A stretch of 64,000 bases of DNA from Chryseobacterium oryzae (GCF_022811665.1 NZ_CP094529.1:2294001-2358000); one strand, 5' to 3'; positions 45,057-54,585 are shown, numbered from the stretch's first letter. The notes: generated by a model from the letters alone, not told the origin. Translations and numbers: made by a program.

Positions 45057-46541
45057 ATGAATTCTGAAAGTGACTATATCAAGACGGTTTTCGGGCTAAA
45101 ACTGAAACAGCAAAGACAAAAGAAAAACTGGTCTTTGCAGGATCTCGCTACAAAGACCGGATTGTCTAAATCTTACCTCAATGAAATTGAAAATGGCAAA
45201 AAATATCCGAAGCACGATAAAATTATTCAGCTTTCAGAATCACTGAACTGCACTTTTGATGATTTAGTATCGACAAAACTGGATAAAAGTTTAGCTCCAT
45301 TTAATGAAATTTTACAATCGGATTTTTTCAAAGAAATCCCTTTGGAACTTTTCGGAATCAATAAAAATAATTTGATAAGTATTATCAGCGATGCACCAAA
45401 AAAAGTAACTGCGTTCATTAATGCTTTGATCGAAATTTCTCAGAATTATAATTTAGGAAAAGAACGATTTTACTTCGCTGTTCTTCGTTCGTTTCAGGAA
45501 TTGTATGACAATTATTTCCCTGAAATTGAAGATAAAGCATTACAGTTTGCGCAAGAAAATAAAGTAGAGATTGGTAAAAATCTACAGTCGGATATTTTAG
45601 AAAATATCTTATCTGAAAAATTTAATTATAAAATTCAGTCAGAAAATTTTGAAGAATATGGAACTTTAGACAATCTCCGTTCGCTTTTTATTCCTGAAAA
45701 AAAACTATTGCTTTTAAATAAAAAATTGGAACGGGATCAAAAAACATTTATTCTATCAAAAGAAATCGGCTTCAATGTTTTGGAATTAAAAAATCGTCCA
45801 AATACATACTCCTGGTTGGATTTTGGAAGTTTTGAGGAAATTTTAAATAATTTTTATGCTTCTTATTTTGCCGGAGCATTATTGATTTCAAAAAAAAAAA
45901 TCATTAGAAAAACTTCAGAATTTTTCTTTCAGAATGAATGGAACCCCCAAAATTTTGAAAGTCTGATTGAGAAATTCACCAATTCACCGGAAACTTTTTA
46001 TTACAGATTAACGAATTTACTTTCTTCAGAATTAGGAATTAAAGATTTGTTTTATTTATGCCTTGTTAAAAAGAAAAATTCAGATAAAATTCAGATTTTA
46101 AAAGAGTTACATTTAAACCATCAACAAGCTCCACACGCAAATGCAACCAACGAACAATACTGCAGAAGATGGATTGCTGTAAAAAATCTACACGATTTAA
46201 CTGAAAATGAAACTTTGACGGACGCCCAGATTTCTCATTACAAAGATCAGGGATTCAGCTATTTGGTGATTTCTACTTCACAAAAAAACCCGTTTTCGGA
46301 TGGAAGTAATCGAAGTTATTGTTTAGGAATTCTGCTGAATGCTCAAACTATTAAGAAAATCAATTTCATTAAATCATCAACTTTAAAAACGATAAACGTT
46401 GGTGTAACTTGTGAATCGTGCAGTATTGCAGATTGTGAAGTAAGACAGGCGCCGGCCGTTCGATTGGAAAAGGAACACTTTAATCTGAATATGAAAAGTG
46501 CGATTGAAAAAATTAAAAAGGGATGTGAAGCGGAGAGGTAA
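45057..46541 (+). CDS. ScfR/RamB-like regulator: XRE domain plus DUF2083-type sensor
   Basis: The 494-residue protein starts with an XRE helix-turn-helix (FGLKLKQQRQKKNWSLQDLA, TGLSKSYLNEIENGKKYP; residues 12-48). It continues with a long region and a C-terminal cysteine cluster (TCESCSIADCEVRQAP, about 450-465) like short-chain fatty acyl regulators such as RamB. RamB-type proteins control glyoxylate and acetate genes in response to acyl-CoA pools. It is divergent from aceBA with palindromic sites between, fitting that role. The activating ligand is not known here. Confidence 0.8.
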   Translation: MNSESDYIKTVFGLKLKQQRQKKNWSLQDLATKTGLSKSYLNEIENGKKYPKHDKIIQLSESLNCTFDDLVSTKLDKSLAPFNEILQSDFFKEIPLELFGINKNNLISIISDAPKKVTAFINALIEISQNYNLGKERFYFAVLRSFQELYDNYFPEIEDKALQFAQENKVEIGKNLQSDILENILSEKFNYKIQSENFEEYGTLDNLRSLFIPEKKLLLLNKKLERDQKTFILSKEIGFNVLELKNRPNTYSWLDFGSFEEILNNFYASYFAGALLISKKKIIRKTSEFFFQNEWNPQNFESLIEKFTNSPETFYYRLTNLLSSELGIKDLFYLCLVKKKNSDKIQILKELHLNHQQAPHANATNEQYCRRWIAVKNLHDLTENETLTDAQISHYKDQGFSYLVISTSQKNPFSDGSNRSYCLGILLNAQTIKKINFIKSSTLKTINVGVTCESCSIADCEVRQAPAVRLEKEHFNLNMKSAIEKIKKGCEAER

Positions 46542-46713
46542 AAGTTTATAATATTGTGAATATTTTTTTCTAATCTAAATCTAAAATTAAAATTAAATGA
46601 ATTTCTTATTGCGGCGAGGTAACATACGTTATTGTTTCTACTTATATTTTAGTTTATATATAATGAAAAGCAAAATACTTAAGAAAGAAATAATAGAAGT
46701 AATGTTCATATAA

Positions 46714-46751
46714 AAAAATCCGCCAATATTTTTTTTGCAGGACGGATTTTT
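46714..46751 (+). terminator. Rho-independent terminator (bidirectional)
   Basis: AAAAATCCG (46714-46722) pairs with CGGATTTTT (46743-46751) over a 20-base loop, with A and T runs on the two sides. It lies about 170 bases after the regulator's stop. No gene is visible in 46542-46713. Confidence 0.7.
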
Positions 46752-46814
46752 CTATATGAATTATGTGTTGTCAGAACTCCAATACAAATTCCTCTTTCGG
46801 GATTCTTACTTTTT

Positions 46815-47505
46815 TCCTCGGCCCAATCCAGTGTTTATCGGATTTTAAAGAAAAGAGGGCTGATAACCGCGCCATCGCATATCCTGATTTCTGCCTCCAA
46901 TGAATTTAAGGATAAAACCAATTTTGTACACGAAAAGTGGCAGACGGATTTTACCTACTTCAAAATTCTGGGCTGGGGCTGGTGCTATCTAAGCACGGTA
47001 ATTGATGATTTTAGTCGCTATACCGTCCACTGGGAACTTTGCCGAAATATGAAAGTGAACGATGTCCAAAGAACGATGGATACGGCAATAAAGAAGGCGA
47101 ACCTGAGAAAGGGACAAACCCCGAAACTATTGTCGGACAACGGTTCCTGCTATGTTGCCGATGAACTGAAGAATTATCTTGAAGACAGGCACGCTATGAA
47201 GCAGATCCACGGAAAACCCGCACATCCCCAGACTCAAGGCAAGATTGAACGCTACCACCGGACGATGAAAAAATGTGGTGAAACTGTACCATTACTACAG
47301 CCCGGAGGAACTGGAAAAGGCTTTGGAGGAGTTTGTGAACCGCTATAACAACGAGCGCTACCACGAATCCCTGCAGAATCTCACCCCGGCAGATGTCTAC
47401 TTTGGAAGGGCGGATGAAGTCCTCAAAATAAGACAGCAGATAAAATCTGAAACTTTGAAAAGAAGAAAAAGAGAATATTACAAAACTAAACTAGTCCAAA
47501 TATGA
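46815..47505 (+). pseudogene. DDE integrase-type transposase remnant, 5' truncated and frameshifted
   Basis: From about 46815 the frame reads SSVYRILKKRGLITAPSHIL, then the DDE core (KWQTDFTYFKILGWG, a second Asp in LLSDNGSCYVADEL and the Glu in GKIERYHRTMK). At ATGAAAAAATGTGG (near 47266) six A residues instead of five throw the frame out. The next frame continues with VVKLYHYYSPEELEKALEEF, VNRYNNERYHESLQNLTPAD. The N-terminal helix-turn-helix is missing. It is a decayed IS3/IS481-type element. Confidence 0.75.
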
Positions 47506-47661
47506 TTTTTTTTCTTTAAAAGCAAAAAAAATGTTTTTATCGACTATATTTGAATACCGAAAACACTATCTAAGGAAAAGTCCACTTTCTTTTGAAGACG
47601 TACTGTAATCCTCCCCCAAAACCGCATCATTTAAAAATATAGTTTTTAAATTTGGAAGACT

Positions 47662-47928
47662 ATGAAAAACAGTAAATTTTCAGAAGTTCAGATTATCAAG
47701 ATTTTATCTGAGCAAAATCAAGGAAAGACAGTGAATGAGATCTGTCGGGAACACGGTATCAGCCAGCCCACATTTTATAAATGGAAGAGCAAATATGGCG
47801 GTTTGGATGTTCAGCAACTCTCCAAAATGAAAGAACTTGAAAAGGAACTTTCGCAATACAAAAAAATCGTAGTGGAACTTACGTTGGAAAATGTGGTGAT
47901 GAAAGATGTAATTGCAAAAAAGCTGTAA
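47662..47928 (+). CDS. IS3 OrfA (transposase helix-turn-helix subunit)
   Basis: The 88-residue protein has a helix-turn-helix (FSEVQIIKILSEQNQGKTVN, EICREHGISQPTFYKWKSKY) and a leucine-rich coiled-coil tail (KMKELEKELSQYKKIVVELT). Near its stop is the slippery run AAAAAAG (47916-47922), the typical -1 frameshift signal that makes the OrfAB transposase; after a -1 slip the frame reads KKAVTPSEKRELVVYS. Confidence 0.85.
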   Translation: MKNSKFSEVQIIKILSEQNQGKTVNEICREHGISQPTFYKWKSKYGGLDVQQLSKMKELEKELSQYKKIVVELTLENVVMKDVIAKKL

Positions 47929-48870
47929 CACCTTCCGAGAAGCGAGAACTGGTTGTTTATTCCGTATCACAGCACGGAGTAAGCACTCGGAATGCGTGTA
48001 AACTTTTCATCATAAGCAGTTCGGTATTTTATTACAAAAAGAAGAAAAACAATGAAGGTGATAGAATCCGTGAGGAGCTGGTGTTGCTCGCAGAACAGCA
48101 TCAGACTTGGGGATTTTGGACGATGCATCACCGTTTGAGAAACTTAGGCTTTGGGTGGAAATCGAAGATTCGACGTAGTCAATCACAAGCGGGTTTACAG
48201 GATTTACAAATCGATGAAACTGAATCTGAGAAGCAAGCGGAAGAAACGGCTTCCGGCAAGGGTAAAAGAACCTTTGCTTCGACCTATTTATCCCAATGTA
48301 ACGTGGAGTATGGACTTTATGCACGACACTTTGGAGAATGGTAAAAGCGTGAGAAGCCTTAATATTATTGATGATTTTAACAGAGAGATTTTGAATATTA
48401 CGATCGATACCAGTTTACCATCAGCAAAAGTAGTTTCCGAGCTGGAGCAACTGATCGACTGGCGTGGGAAACCGGAAAAAATAAGAGTTGACAATGGTCC
48501 AGAGTTTATTGCAGGAAAATTAAAAGACTGGTGCAACGAAAATGAGATTATTCTTCATTATATTCAGCCTGGAAAACCTACGCAAAACTCTTTGGTGGAG
48601 AGATTCAACAGGACTTTTCGGGCAGAATTTCTGGATGTTTATCTTTTTGAGAACATCAGGCAGATGAGAAATTACTCAGAAATATGGATGTGGATGTATA
48701 ATAATGAGCGCCCTCACAAATCATTGCAATATCTCACACCAAGAGATTTTTTGTTGAAATATGGAAAACTCAAACAAACACAGGCATTAGAGTTTCCCAC
48801 ATTCCAACAAAATTTTAACAACCACAACAGTAAATTATTAACCAAAAACTCTACTTTTGAATATGCCTAA
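47923..48870 (+). pseudogene. IS3 OrfB, broken by a 22-base insertion
   Basis: The first part (to 48158) reads VTPSEKREL...MHHRLRNLGFGW. From 48181 a different frame reads NHKRVYRIYKSMKLNLRSKR and on through the DDE domain (WSMDFMHDT, VDNGPEFIAG, TQNSLVERFNRTF). Removing 48159-48180 (22 bases) joins them seamlessly as FGWNHKRVYRIY, as expected for this family. The catalytic core is otherwise intact, so only this insertion inactivates it. Confidence 0.8.
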
Positions 48871-48886
48871 GATGGGTGAGATTACA

Positions 48887-49139
48887 CAAAACCAGTTCCC
48901 GGTTGAATTATAGCAAGCACCTTCGCTGATTTTTGATTAGAGCAATACAATGCTTGATAAGTCGCAACTCCTTCTCCTCCAATAAAAATTAGACTAAATT
49001 TTTCTGGACCATGGCTGGCATCAAATTCTGCAAGCCTCTCATATACTGTACAATGTGCGAATGGTTTTGCAAATTTCTCGTGAAATCTGCTATATCTATC
49101 TAAATTAAAATTTGGAGGTAAAGGTCTAGATGTAATTTC
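48887..49139 (-). pseudogene. Gene fragment cut off by the IS3 element
   Basis: An 84-codon minus-strand frame opens after TAG and runs into the IS3 end with no start or stop of its own (SRPLPPNFNLDRYSRFHEKF, EFDASHGPEKFSLIFIGGEG, CSNQKSAKVLAIIQPGTGF). The composition is clearly protein-coding. I do not recognise the family. Confidence 0.55.
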
Positions 49140-49143
49140 CTAG

Positions 49144-49290
49144 CGAAAGCAAAACAGAAAGCGTCGTTTTAAATGTAAAAACTGTGGCATTTATCTTACT
49201 TCGGATAATAAATATAGGAACGCTCCAAAGTTCAGTTACAGTCAAAATAAAGTATCAATATTTCTATATATCAGATATAAGGCAGTGTAA
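49144..49290 (+). pseudogene. Zinc-ribbon-like coding remnant
   Basis: A 48-codon frame contains RKRRFKCKNCG, typical of the end of a zinc ribbon at the N-terminus of many transposases, but the remaining residues fit no family and there is no start codon. It borders the minus-strand fragment directly, as if two pieces of DNA had been joined. Confidence 0.3.
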
Positions 49291-49367
49291 TCTTCCCTTA
49301 TCAATATAAAGTTATCGTTTTATGAGATTTAATTTTAAACTATAAAAAAACTTGCTGACCATAAAAA

Positions 49368-50186
49368 CTAAAAACCCTTAACCAAACCAATCCCAACCGT
49401 TTTGTTTTGATAAAAAGGCATCACCATTGCCGAACTTGTATTATGTTTTCCAGAAATCAATTTATTAATTTTGGGATACAGCCAATATGCCAATTCGGTC
49501 GAAATAATCCCAAGTCCTGCACCTGCCATCACATCACCGAACCAGTGTTTGTCATTCAGCATTCTGTAGATTCCCGTAAAAGCGGCAAATGAATATCCCG
49601 AAATACTCAACAGAAAATTGGTGTCTTTATATTCTTTGTACATGAAATGTGCTGATGCAAAAGCGATTGCCGTATGTCCTGACGGAAAAGAAAGTCGGTT
49701 GGATTGATCAGGTCGTTCTTCTTTTACAATATGTTTCAAGGGAACTGTAATTGCTGAATTAATCAACATGGAAGTTCCGAAAATAATGCTTCTGTCCCTG
49801 AAATTATGTTTGCCTTCAATTCCGGCGGCATTTAAACTATAAACCAAAACTGCGGGAGCAAACTGTGTGTAGTTGTCCAATCTGATGTGATCGGGCTGAT
49901 GTTCATTAATTTCATCTCTTGTTGAAAAATTCAACTGTTTAAGATCTTTGATGGTTAAACTCGCAACGCCGTATCCGACAAGTGCAGTAGGAATAATGAA
50001 ATTTTCATAATTTAATAAAGTCTCCTTTTTTATAGGTAGATCTACACTGTCTTTTTTAGGTTGATAAATGATTATTGAATCATTGAATCTCTGCGCAGAA
50101 ATTTGTCCGAAAACACATAGTAGAGCAATGATTAGATTTAAATTTAATAAACGTTTGAGCATAATTTTAATAATCTGATTTTCCAT
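49368..50186 (-). CDS. Membrane-associated PAP2 family phosphatase
   Basis: The 272-residue protein has an N-terminal signal or membrane segment (from Met9, MLKRLLNLNLIIALLCVFG). The three PAP2 motifs are present: KEERPDQSNRL (motif 1), SFPSGHTAIAF (motif 2) and YRMLNDKHWFGDVMAG (motif 3, Arg, His and Asp in place). It should remove phosphate from lipids such as undecaprenyl diphosphate or phosphatidate on the outer face of the inner membrane. Its start directly follows the stop of the TSUP gene, so they may be co-transcribed. Confidence 0.88.
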   Translation of the reverse strand: MENQIIKIMLKRLLNLNLIIALLCVFGQISAQRFNDSIIIYQPKKDSVDLPIKKETLLNYENFIIPTALVGYGVASLTIKDLKQLNFSTRDEINEHQPDHIRLDNYTQFAPAVLVYSLNAAGIEGKHNFRDRSIIFGTSMLINSAITVPLKHIVKEERPDQSNRLSFPSGHTAIAFASAHFMYKEYKDTNFLLSISGYSFAAFTGIYRMLNDKHWFGDVMAGAGLGIISTELAYWLYPKINKLISGKHNTSSAMVMPFYQNKTVGIGLVKGF

Positions 50187-51206
50187 TTAAATTTCAAATT
50201 TTGTAAGCTTTTTATCTTTATAACAGTAAAACTCGTGCGCAGCTTCCCTTCCGAAAGTGAAAACTTTTTCTATATACACGGTGTCATATTGCTTTTTCAA
50301 CGTGATGTATTTCTGCTTTAACGGTTCAGGTAATTCTTCCGGCTGAATCGGTCTTTCTATTTCCAGACCGTCGTTTATGGCATATTCCAGAACCATATCG
50401 GTATTTCGCCAAGAGATTACCGAACTGTGTTTGCTTTCATTCACGATTGAAATTTTGTCCTGTTCGATTATTTTACCTGATGTTCCTGCCAGCAAAGCAA
50501 CTCCGGAAACAACCATTGCTCCGTAACCCACTTTTTTGAAAATATTTTCGCTCAGATAAGGAAGAATAAATTTTACTGTATAGGATGAAAAGATGGTAGC
50601 TGCTGCAATCGCCAATCCAAGACATAACGCAAGATTTGAATATAATCCTAAAGAAATGTAGATCATCAGTTTAATGAGATGCAGAAATACTTCATTTGCT
50701 GCACGGGTTGCTACAATTTCTTCTTTAGAAAGTCCGAATTTCAGATAAAAACGGTTAAATAAAAGTCCGATTGCTCCTGTAATTCCTGAAACAAAACCTG
50801 CAAGGAAACCTATGATTGCCAAAGCAAAATCTGGATATGGTTTTTCGGAATTTTCTGCAGTTTTCTTTGATTTGAAAAGTTGCGGAGCGTTACATACAAG
50901 AAAAAGGGCGACAATAAGTTGAAGATAGTTTGGATTGATAAACTTGATCAGATAAGCACCAGTCAAAACCGCAGGAATTGAAAAAGGCACGAACCAAAAG
51001 AATATTTTCCAATTGATATGCTTCTTAAAGACTGCAATTCTGGATGCAGAACTTGTAAACGTCCCTATCGTCAGCGAAAATGGAACAACAGAAGTCGGTA
51101 AAAGAAGATTTAAAAGCGGAATGAGAATCAGGCTTGCACCGCCGCCACAAATTGCACTCAGCCAGAAAGCTAAGACAGTTCCAAAAAATAATCGTTTTTT
51201 GAGATT
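50187..51206 (-). pseudogene. TSUP (TauE/SafE) permease frame lacking a start codon
   Basis: An open frame from the stop at 51207-51209 to 50187 encodes a sulfite-exporter-family permease: SAICGGGASLILIPLLN, SLTIGTFTSSASRIAVF, ALAIIGFLAGFVSGITGAIG and further helices, plus a 90-residue soluble C-terminal tail (GREAAHEFYCYKDKK). The family N-terminus is reached at about NLKKRLFFGT directly after TAA with no ATG, GTG or TTG. The first usable start, GTG at 50990, would drop two or more helices. So the gene is 5' truncated, or uses CTG or ATT. The C-terminal tail is unusual for the family. Confidence 0.7.
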
Positions 51207-51417
51207 TTAAAAGTGGTTATTAACGTTTCGGGGCTTTGCGATGGTGGGCAATCGAAGCACAAATCTTCAATTTTACACAAAAGTTGAACCGAAGAACTAC
51301 CGTTGAACTTTGCAGTTTCGCCCCACTATCGCAAGACCCTTGTTGAACTAAACCTCCGGTAGCTTTACAGTTCGCATAAATCAGTTACTTTGTAAAGTTA
51401 ATTAAAAAATCACTAGA

Positions 51418-51731
51418 ATGGAAACAAAAAAAAGAGTTTAGACGAGCTCAGAGAAAACAAAATTATCAATCAGGCGAAGCGCGAAGTTCCTGGTTTTACA
51501 GAACTTTTAGACCGTTTTGAACCTACCGTTTCGGTTTTGGGAAGAAGCCGAAGTACGTTCAATAATTACTCCAGACACGTCGCTGCGGTATCGCTGCTTT
51601 TCGGTAAAATCCCGACAGAATTGGATGCAGAGCAAATCTATCATTACCTTTTTTATCTTCAGAAAAAATCAAAATCACCTTCACAATCTTATTTTAAACA
51701 CACGGTTTTTGGAGATGAGCCAAAACTTTGA
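51418..51731 (+). pseudogene. Tyrosine recombinase (integrase) N-terminal remnant
   Basis: ATG at 51418 reads METKKRV then a stop. One base on, the frame continues as a SAM-like core-binding domain of a tyrosine integrase: LDELRENKIINQAKREVPGF, TVSVLGRSRSTFNNYSRHVA and DAEQIYHYLFYLQKKSKSPS. After about 95 residues it stops, without the catalytic R-H-R-Y domain. An imperfect inverted repeat (GCGATGGTGGG near 51239, CCCACTATCGC near 51324) lies just upstream and may be the old element end. Confidence 0.7.
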
Positions 51732-52144
51732 AACCCCTAAAATCTAGCATTTGGGTAAGGAATTTATGCTCAAAAGTGAAGGAAACACGATAAAACCAAG
51801 AAAAACCACCAATATTAGTCACAAAAAAAAGAGACTCTTCTAGAAGTCTCTTGTATATCTTTAAAATTTTCCGTCGAAAAACCCATAATGCTGAAAAAAA
51901 AGCTCCCGAAGCTTACGTTCAACAGGAGTTTATCTCAGCGTTTTTTATTTTTTATTTTGTTTCGATGATTTTTTAATTAATTGTTGGCTTTTCAAGCACA
52001 AGGACACTCTCGTTATTGTGTGCTAAACTTCTTCGTCAGTCTAATCTGAATTTATTATCAAGCTGTTTTGCAAATAAAGAAAGCCTGTCGAAATTCATTT
52101 AAAGAACTATGACAGGCTTCCATTTTAGAATACTTGTGCTTTGT
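51732..52144. other. Gene-free stretch with two hairpins
   Basis: AAGAGACT/AGTCTCTT (51829-51836 and 51845-51852), next to an A run, is a minus-strand terminator-like hairpin. AAGCCTGTC/GACAGGCTT (52081-52089 and 52111-52119) lies about 25 bases past the stop of the monooxygenase gene and probably ends its transcript. No gene was found. Confidence 0.5.
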
Positions 52145-52438
52145 TTATTTAGCTGCTAACACATCTATTTTCTCAGTAGAAGGTTGAGTAGCCAACAATT
52201 CAGGTGCATTTTCCATTAATGCTTTTGCAATCTTGCCACCAAGATGAGCTTCTCTGCCTTCTTCATCTGAAAAAGTATCAAAAATTCCAAATGTAGAAGC
52301 GTCAATACGGAACGCATACCAGGTAACAGTACCTGCTTCTTCATTAGCAAGTGGCAATGCACCTGTAATAAAATCTTCAACATCTTTTTCTTTACCTGCT
52401 TTTGCTTCTAGTCGAACTAATAATCCTAGTTTTTTCAT
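52145..52438 (-). CDS. Antibiotic biosynthesis monooxygenase (ABM)-like dimeric barrel protein
   Basis: The start at 52438 (MKKLGLLVRLEAKAGKEKDV) fits the family; a longer frame to 52486 adds a non-family segment. The 97-residue protein has the ferredoxin-like ABM fold: first strand with LLVRLEAKAGKE, TWYAFRIDASTFGIFDTF and the helix HLGGKIAKALMENAPELL. Members are quinol monooxygenases or heme-linked oxygenases; the substrate is unknown. No signal peptide. Confidence 0.82.
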   Translation of the reverse strand: MKKLGLLVRLEAKAGKEKDVEDFITGALPLANEEAGTVTWYAFRIDASTFGIFDTFSDEEGREAHLGGKIAKALMENAPELLATQPSTEKIDVLAAK

Positions 52439-52537
52439 TTTTTTTATTTTTAAATTAAACCAATTTTGTTTTAACAAATGTAGCATCTTTAAACTTGTGG
52501 TGCTTTTTTATTTAGCTCAAAAACTTATGAAAAAAGG

Positions 52538-53398
52538 TCAAGTTTTCATAATGTTTTTTGGACTGTAACCAAATTCATTTTTAAAGGCTGTGCTAAAATT
52601 TGATAAGCTGTCATAACCGAAGTCCATATAGATTTCGGATGGTGTCGCTTCATTATTAAGCAATAATTTTTTGGCTTTGTTGAGCCGTTTTACTTGAAAC
52701 CATTTTCCTGGAGACTCTTGATATAATTGTAAAAATTTTCTTTTAAAAGTAGACAGACTCATATTACATAGAAATGCGACCTCGTCAATATTCAAACTCG
52801 TGTACAGATTTTTTTCTATGACCATTTTAAAAGATAATTCTCTTTCATTGATTAACAATGAATGTAGATAAACAAAAAAACTTTGCCCATACTTATCAGC
52901 CAGATACAGCATAATTTCTTCAAATTTTAGTTCCAGAATCTTTTGAGAGATTGTTTGATTTAAGCCATAAATTTGTTGAATAGAATTAATAAAATGGATA
53001 ATAAAATTGTCTTTTTGAATAAGAAAATAGGGACTATTGGTCGTTGTTTTATTTAAGTTATTTGGATTAGATAAATGCCCATATTTCAATAAAAAATCAT
53101 TAATGTTTTTCTGAGAAAAGAAAAAGAGCAGGCAACTGTAACTATTTGCCCCGACAAGTTCTGTTGTTAGAAAATTCCCCGATGCAAGGAGCAAGGCTTG
53201 TGTATGATCTATTGAAACGATGTCATTAGAAAAGTGAATGTCTTTTTGTCCGTCCAACAAAAAACTGAATACATTTTTGTTTAGATTAATTTTATTTTTG
53301 GAAACATGTTTATACGCCTCGTAGTTAGCAACTTGCAGGTCTGGAGTCTCTGTGTAGTTATTATCAAATAAATGTTCAGGGAAGTTTATAATATCCAT
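52538..53398 (-). CDS. AraC family transcriptional regulator with IS1595 just upstream
   Basis: The 286-residue protein has an N-terminal sensing half (VFSFLLDGQKDIHFSNDIVS) and two C-terminal helix-turn-helix motifs (NIDEVAFLCNMSLSTFKRKF and SEIYMDFGYDSLSNFSTAFK, followed by NEFGYSPKNIMK). It lies 99 bases ahead of the monooxygenase gene on the same strand, which it may regulate. IS1595 copy 2 is inserted 48 bases upstream of its start and probably separates it from its own promoter. Confidence 0.85.
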   Translation of the reverse strand: MDIINFPEHLFDNNYTETPDLQVANYEAYKHVSKNKINLNKNVFSFLLDGQKDIHFSNDIVSIDHTQALLLASGNFLTTELVGANSYSCLLFFFSQKNINDFLLKYGHLSNPNNLNKTTTNSPYFLIQKDNFIIHFINSIQQIYGLNQTISQKILELKFEEIMLYLADKYGQSFFVYLHSLLINERELSFKMVIEKNLYTSLNIDEVAFLCNMSLSTFKRKFLQLYQESPGKWFQVKRLNKAKKLLLNNEATPSEIYMDFGYDSLSNFSTAFKNEFGYSPKNIMKT

Positions 53399-53446
53399 AA
53401 AATGATTGTCTTAAAAATTAGGCATTGTAAATATATTAAATTTCTA

Positions 53447-54429
53447 TATGTATATCCGTAATTAGTAATAATTTCGTATATTTAGCTGTAATTTAAATAA
53501 TTAGATGGATATATTTAGCTTTACAGCTCATTTTGGGACAGAGGAAGACTGCAGAATTCATTTTAAGGAGCAGAGAGATAAGATTGGCGTGTCTTGCAAA
53601 TGTGGTCATCAAGAACATTTCTGGATTAAAAGTATTTGGAGCTACGAATGCAAAAAGTGCCGTAAAAGGATTTCTCTGAAAAGCGGCACCATTATGCAGA
53701 ACTCTAACCTTTCATTTTTAATTTGGTATAAAACCATGTTCTTAATGAGCGTTACAAAAAAAGGATTTTCGTCTAAAGAAATTCAGAAACAATTGGGATT
53801 GAAACGCTATGAGCCTGTTTGGGCGATGGTTCATAAACTAAGAAAAGCAATGGGAACACGTGATGAAAAATATACTTTGGAAGGAATGATTGAGTTTGAT
53901 GAAGGCTATTTTACAGTAGAATCCAGTGAGATTGAGCAAGAAAAAGGAATTCGTGGCAGAGGTGCAGTGGGTAAACAAAATGTTGCCGTGATGGCCGAGT
54001 CTACGCCTTTGGAAAACATGGAGACTGGTGAAAAATCAAAATCCTGCAGATACTTTAAAGCTAAAGTTTTAGAAACGCATCTTTCCTTGGAAATCAATGA
54101 AACCATTAAGGAATCGATTGACAACCAGAGTATTGTTTTCACTGATAAAAGTACTTCATACGTTGATATCTCTGATTTTGTTGAGCTTCATATCACAGAG
54201 AAATCGGACAAAGAAACTACCAGTGAAACTTTAAGATGGGTTCATATTACCATCAGTAATGCAAAACGAAATTTATTGGGAAATTATCATAAAATCAAAA
54301 GAAAGTATCTTCAATTGTATTTAAATGAGTTCATTTACAAACTAAATCGTAGATATTTCGGCGACCAACTCTTCGAAAGGCTCATTATTGCTAACATTAC
54401 AGCGGTATGAGTGATAACGGATATGCATA
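53447..54429 (+). mobile_element. IS1595 family insertion sequence, copy 2 (983 bp)
   Basis: It is flanked by the perfect 8-base duplication AATTTCTA (53439-53446 and 54430-54437) and has the same length and inverted ends (TATGTATATCCG and CGGATATGCATA) as copy 1. The two lie in opposite orientation 39 kb apart. Confidence 0.93.
53505..54410 (+). CDS. IS1595 (ISXO2-like) transposase, second copy
   Basis: It is identical in sequence to the protein at 14050-14955 except for one residue (KSKSCRYF here, KSKSYRYF there), caused by one base at 54046. It has the same zinc ribbon, helix-turn-helix and ISXO2-like DDE domain and should be active. Confidence 0.93.
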   Translation: MDIFSFTAHFGTEEDCRIHFKEQRDKIGVSCKCGHQEHFWIKSIWSYECKKCRKRISLKSGTIMQNSNLSFLIWYKTMFLMSVTKKGFSSKEIQKQLGLKRYEPVWAMVHKLRKAMGTRDEKYTLEGMIEFDEGYFTVESSEIEQEKGIRGRGAVGKQNVAVMAESTPLENMETGEKSKSCRYFKAKVLETHLSLEINETIKESIDNQSIVFTDKSTSYVDISDFVELHITEKSDKETTSETLRWVHITISNAKRNLLGNYHKIKRKYLQLYLNEFIYKLNRRYFGDQLFERLIIANITAV

Positions 54430-54585
54430 AATTTCTATTTCAAAAATCGTTTACTCAAGTTTGGATGAGAAGTTGTTTAGTTTTTGTAAATAACAGTTTG
54501 GGCATTGCAAAATGATCGAAAATTGAAAACTAAGGTTTCGGCTTAGGCTACACATAGTAAAAGCCAATTTCTATATGGTAAATCT

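Larger units (their letters stand above)
47604..48886 (+). mobile_element. IS3 family insertion sequence (about 1283 bp), transposase broken
   Basis: Inverted ends begin TGTAATC at 47604 and end GATTACA at 48886 (TGTAATCxxxCCC on each side). Inside are orfA and a frameshifted orfB. No target duplication could be seen, and the right side cuts into the gene fragment at 48887-49139, so a deletion or rearrangement may have followed insertion. Confidence 0.75.

Noticed and set aside
14031-54429. Possible composite transposon bounded by the two IS1595 copies
   Set aside because: Each copy has its own perfect and different 8-bp target duplication, so they inserted independently.
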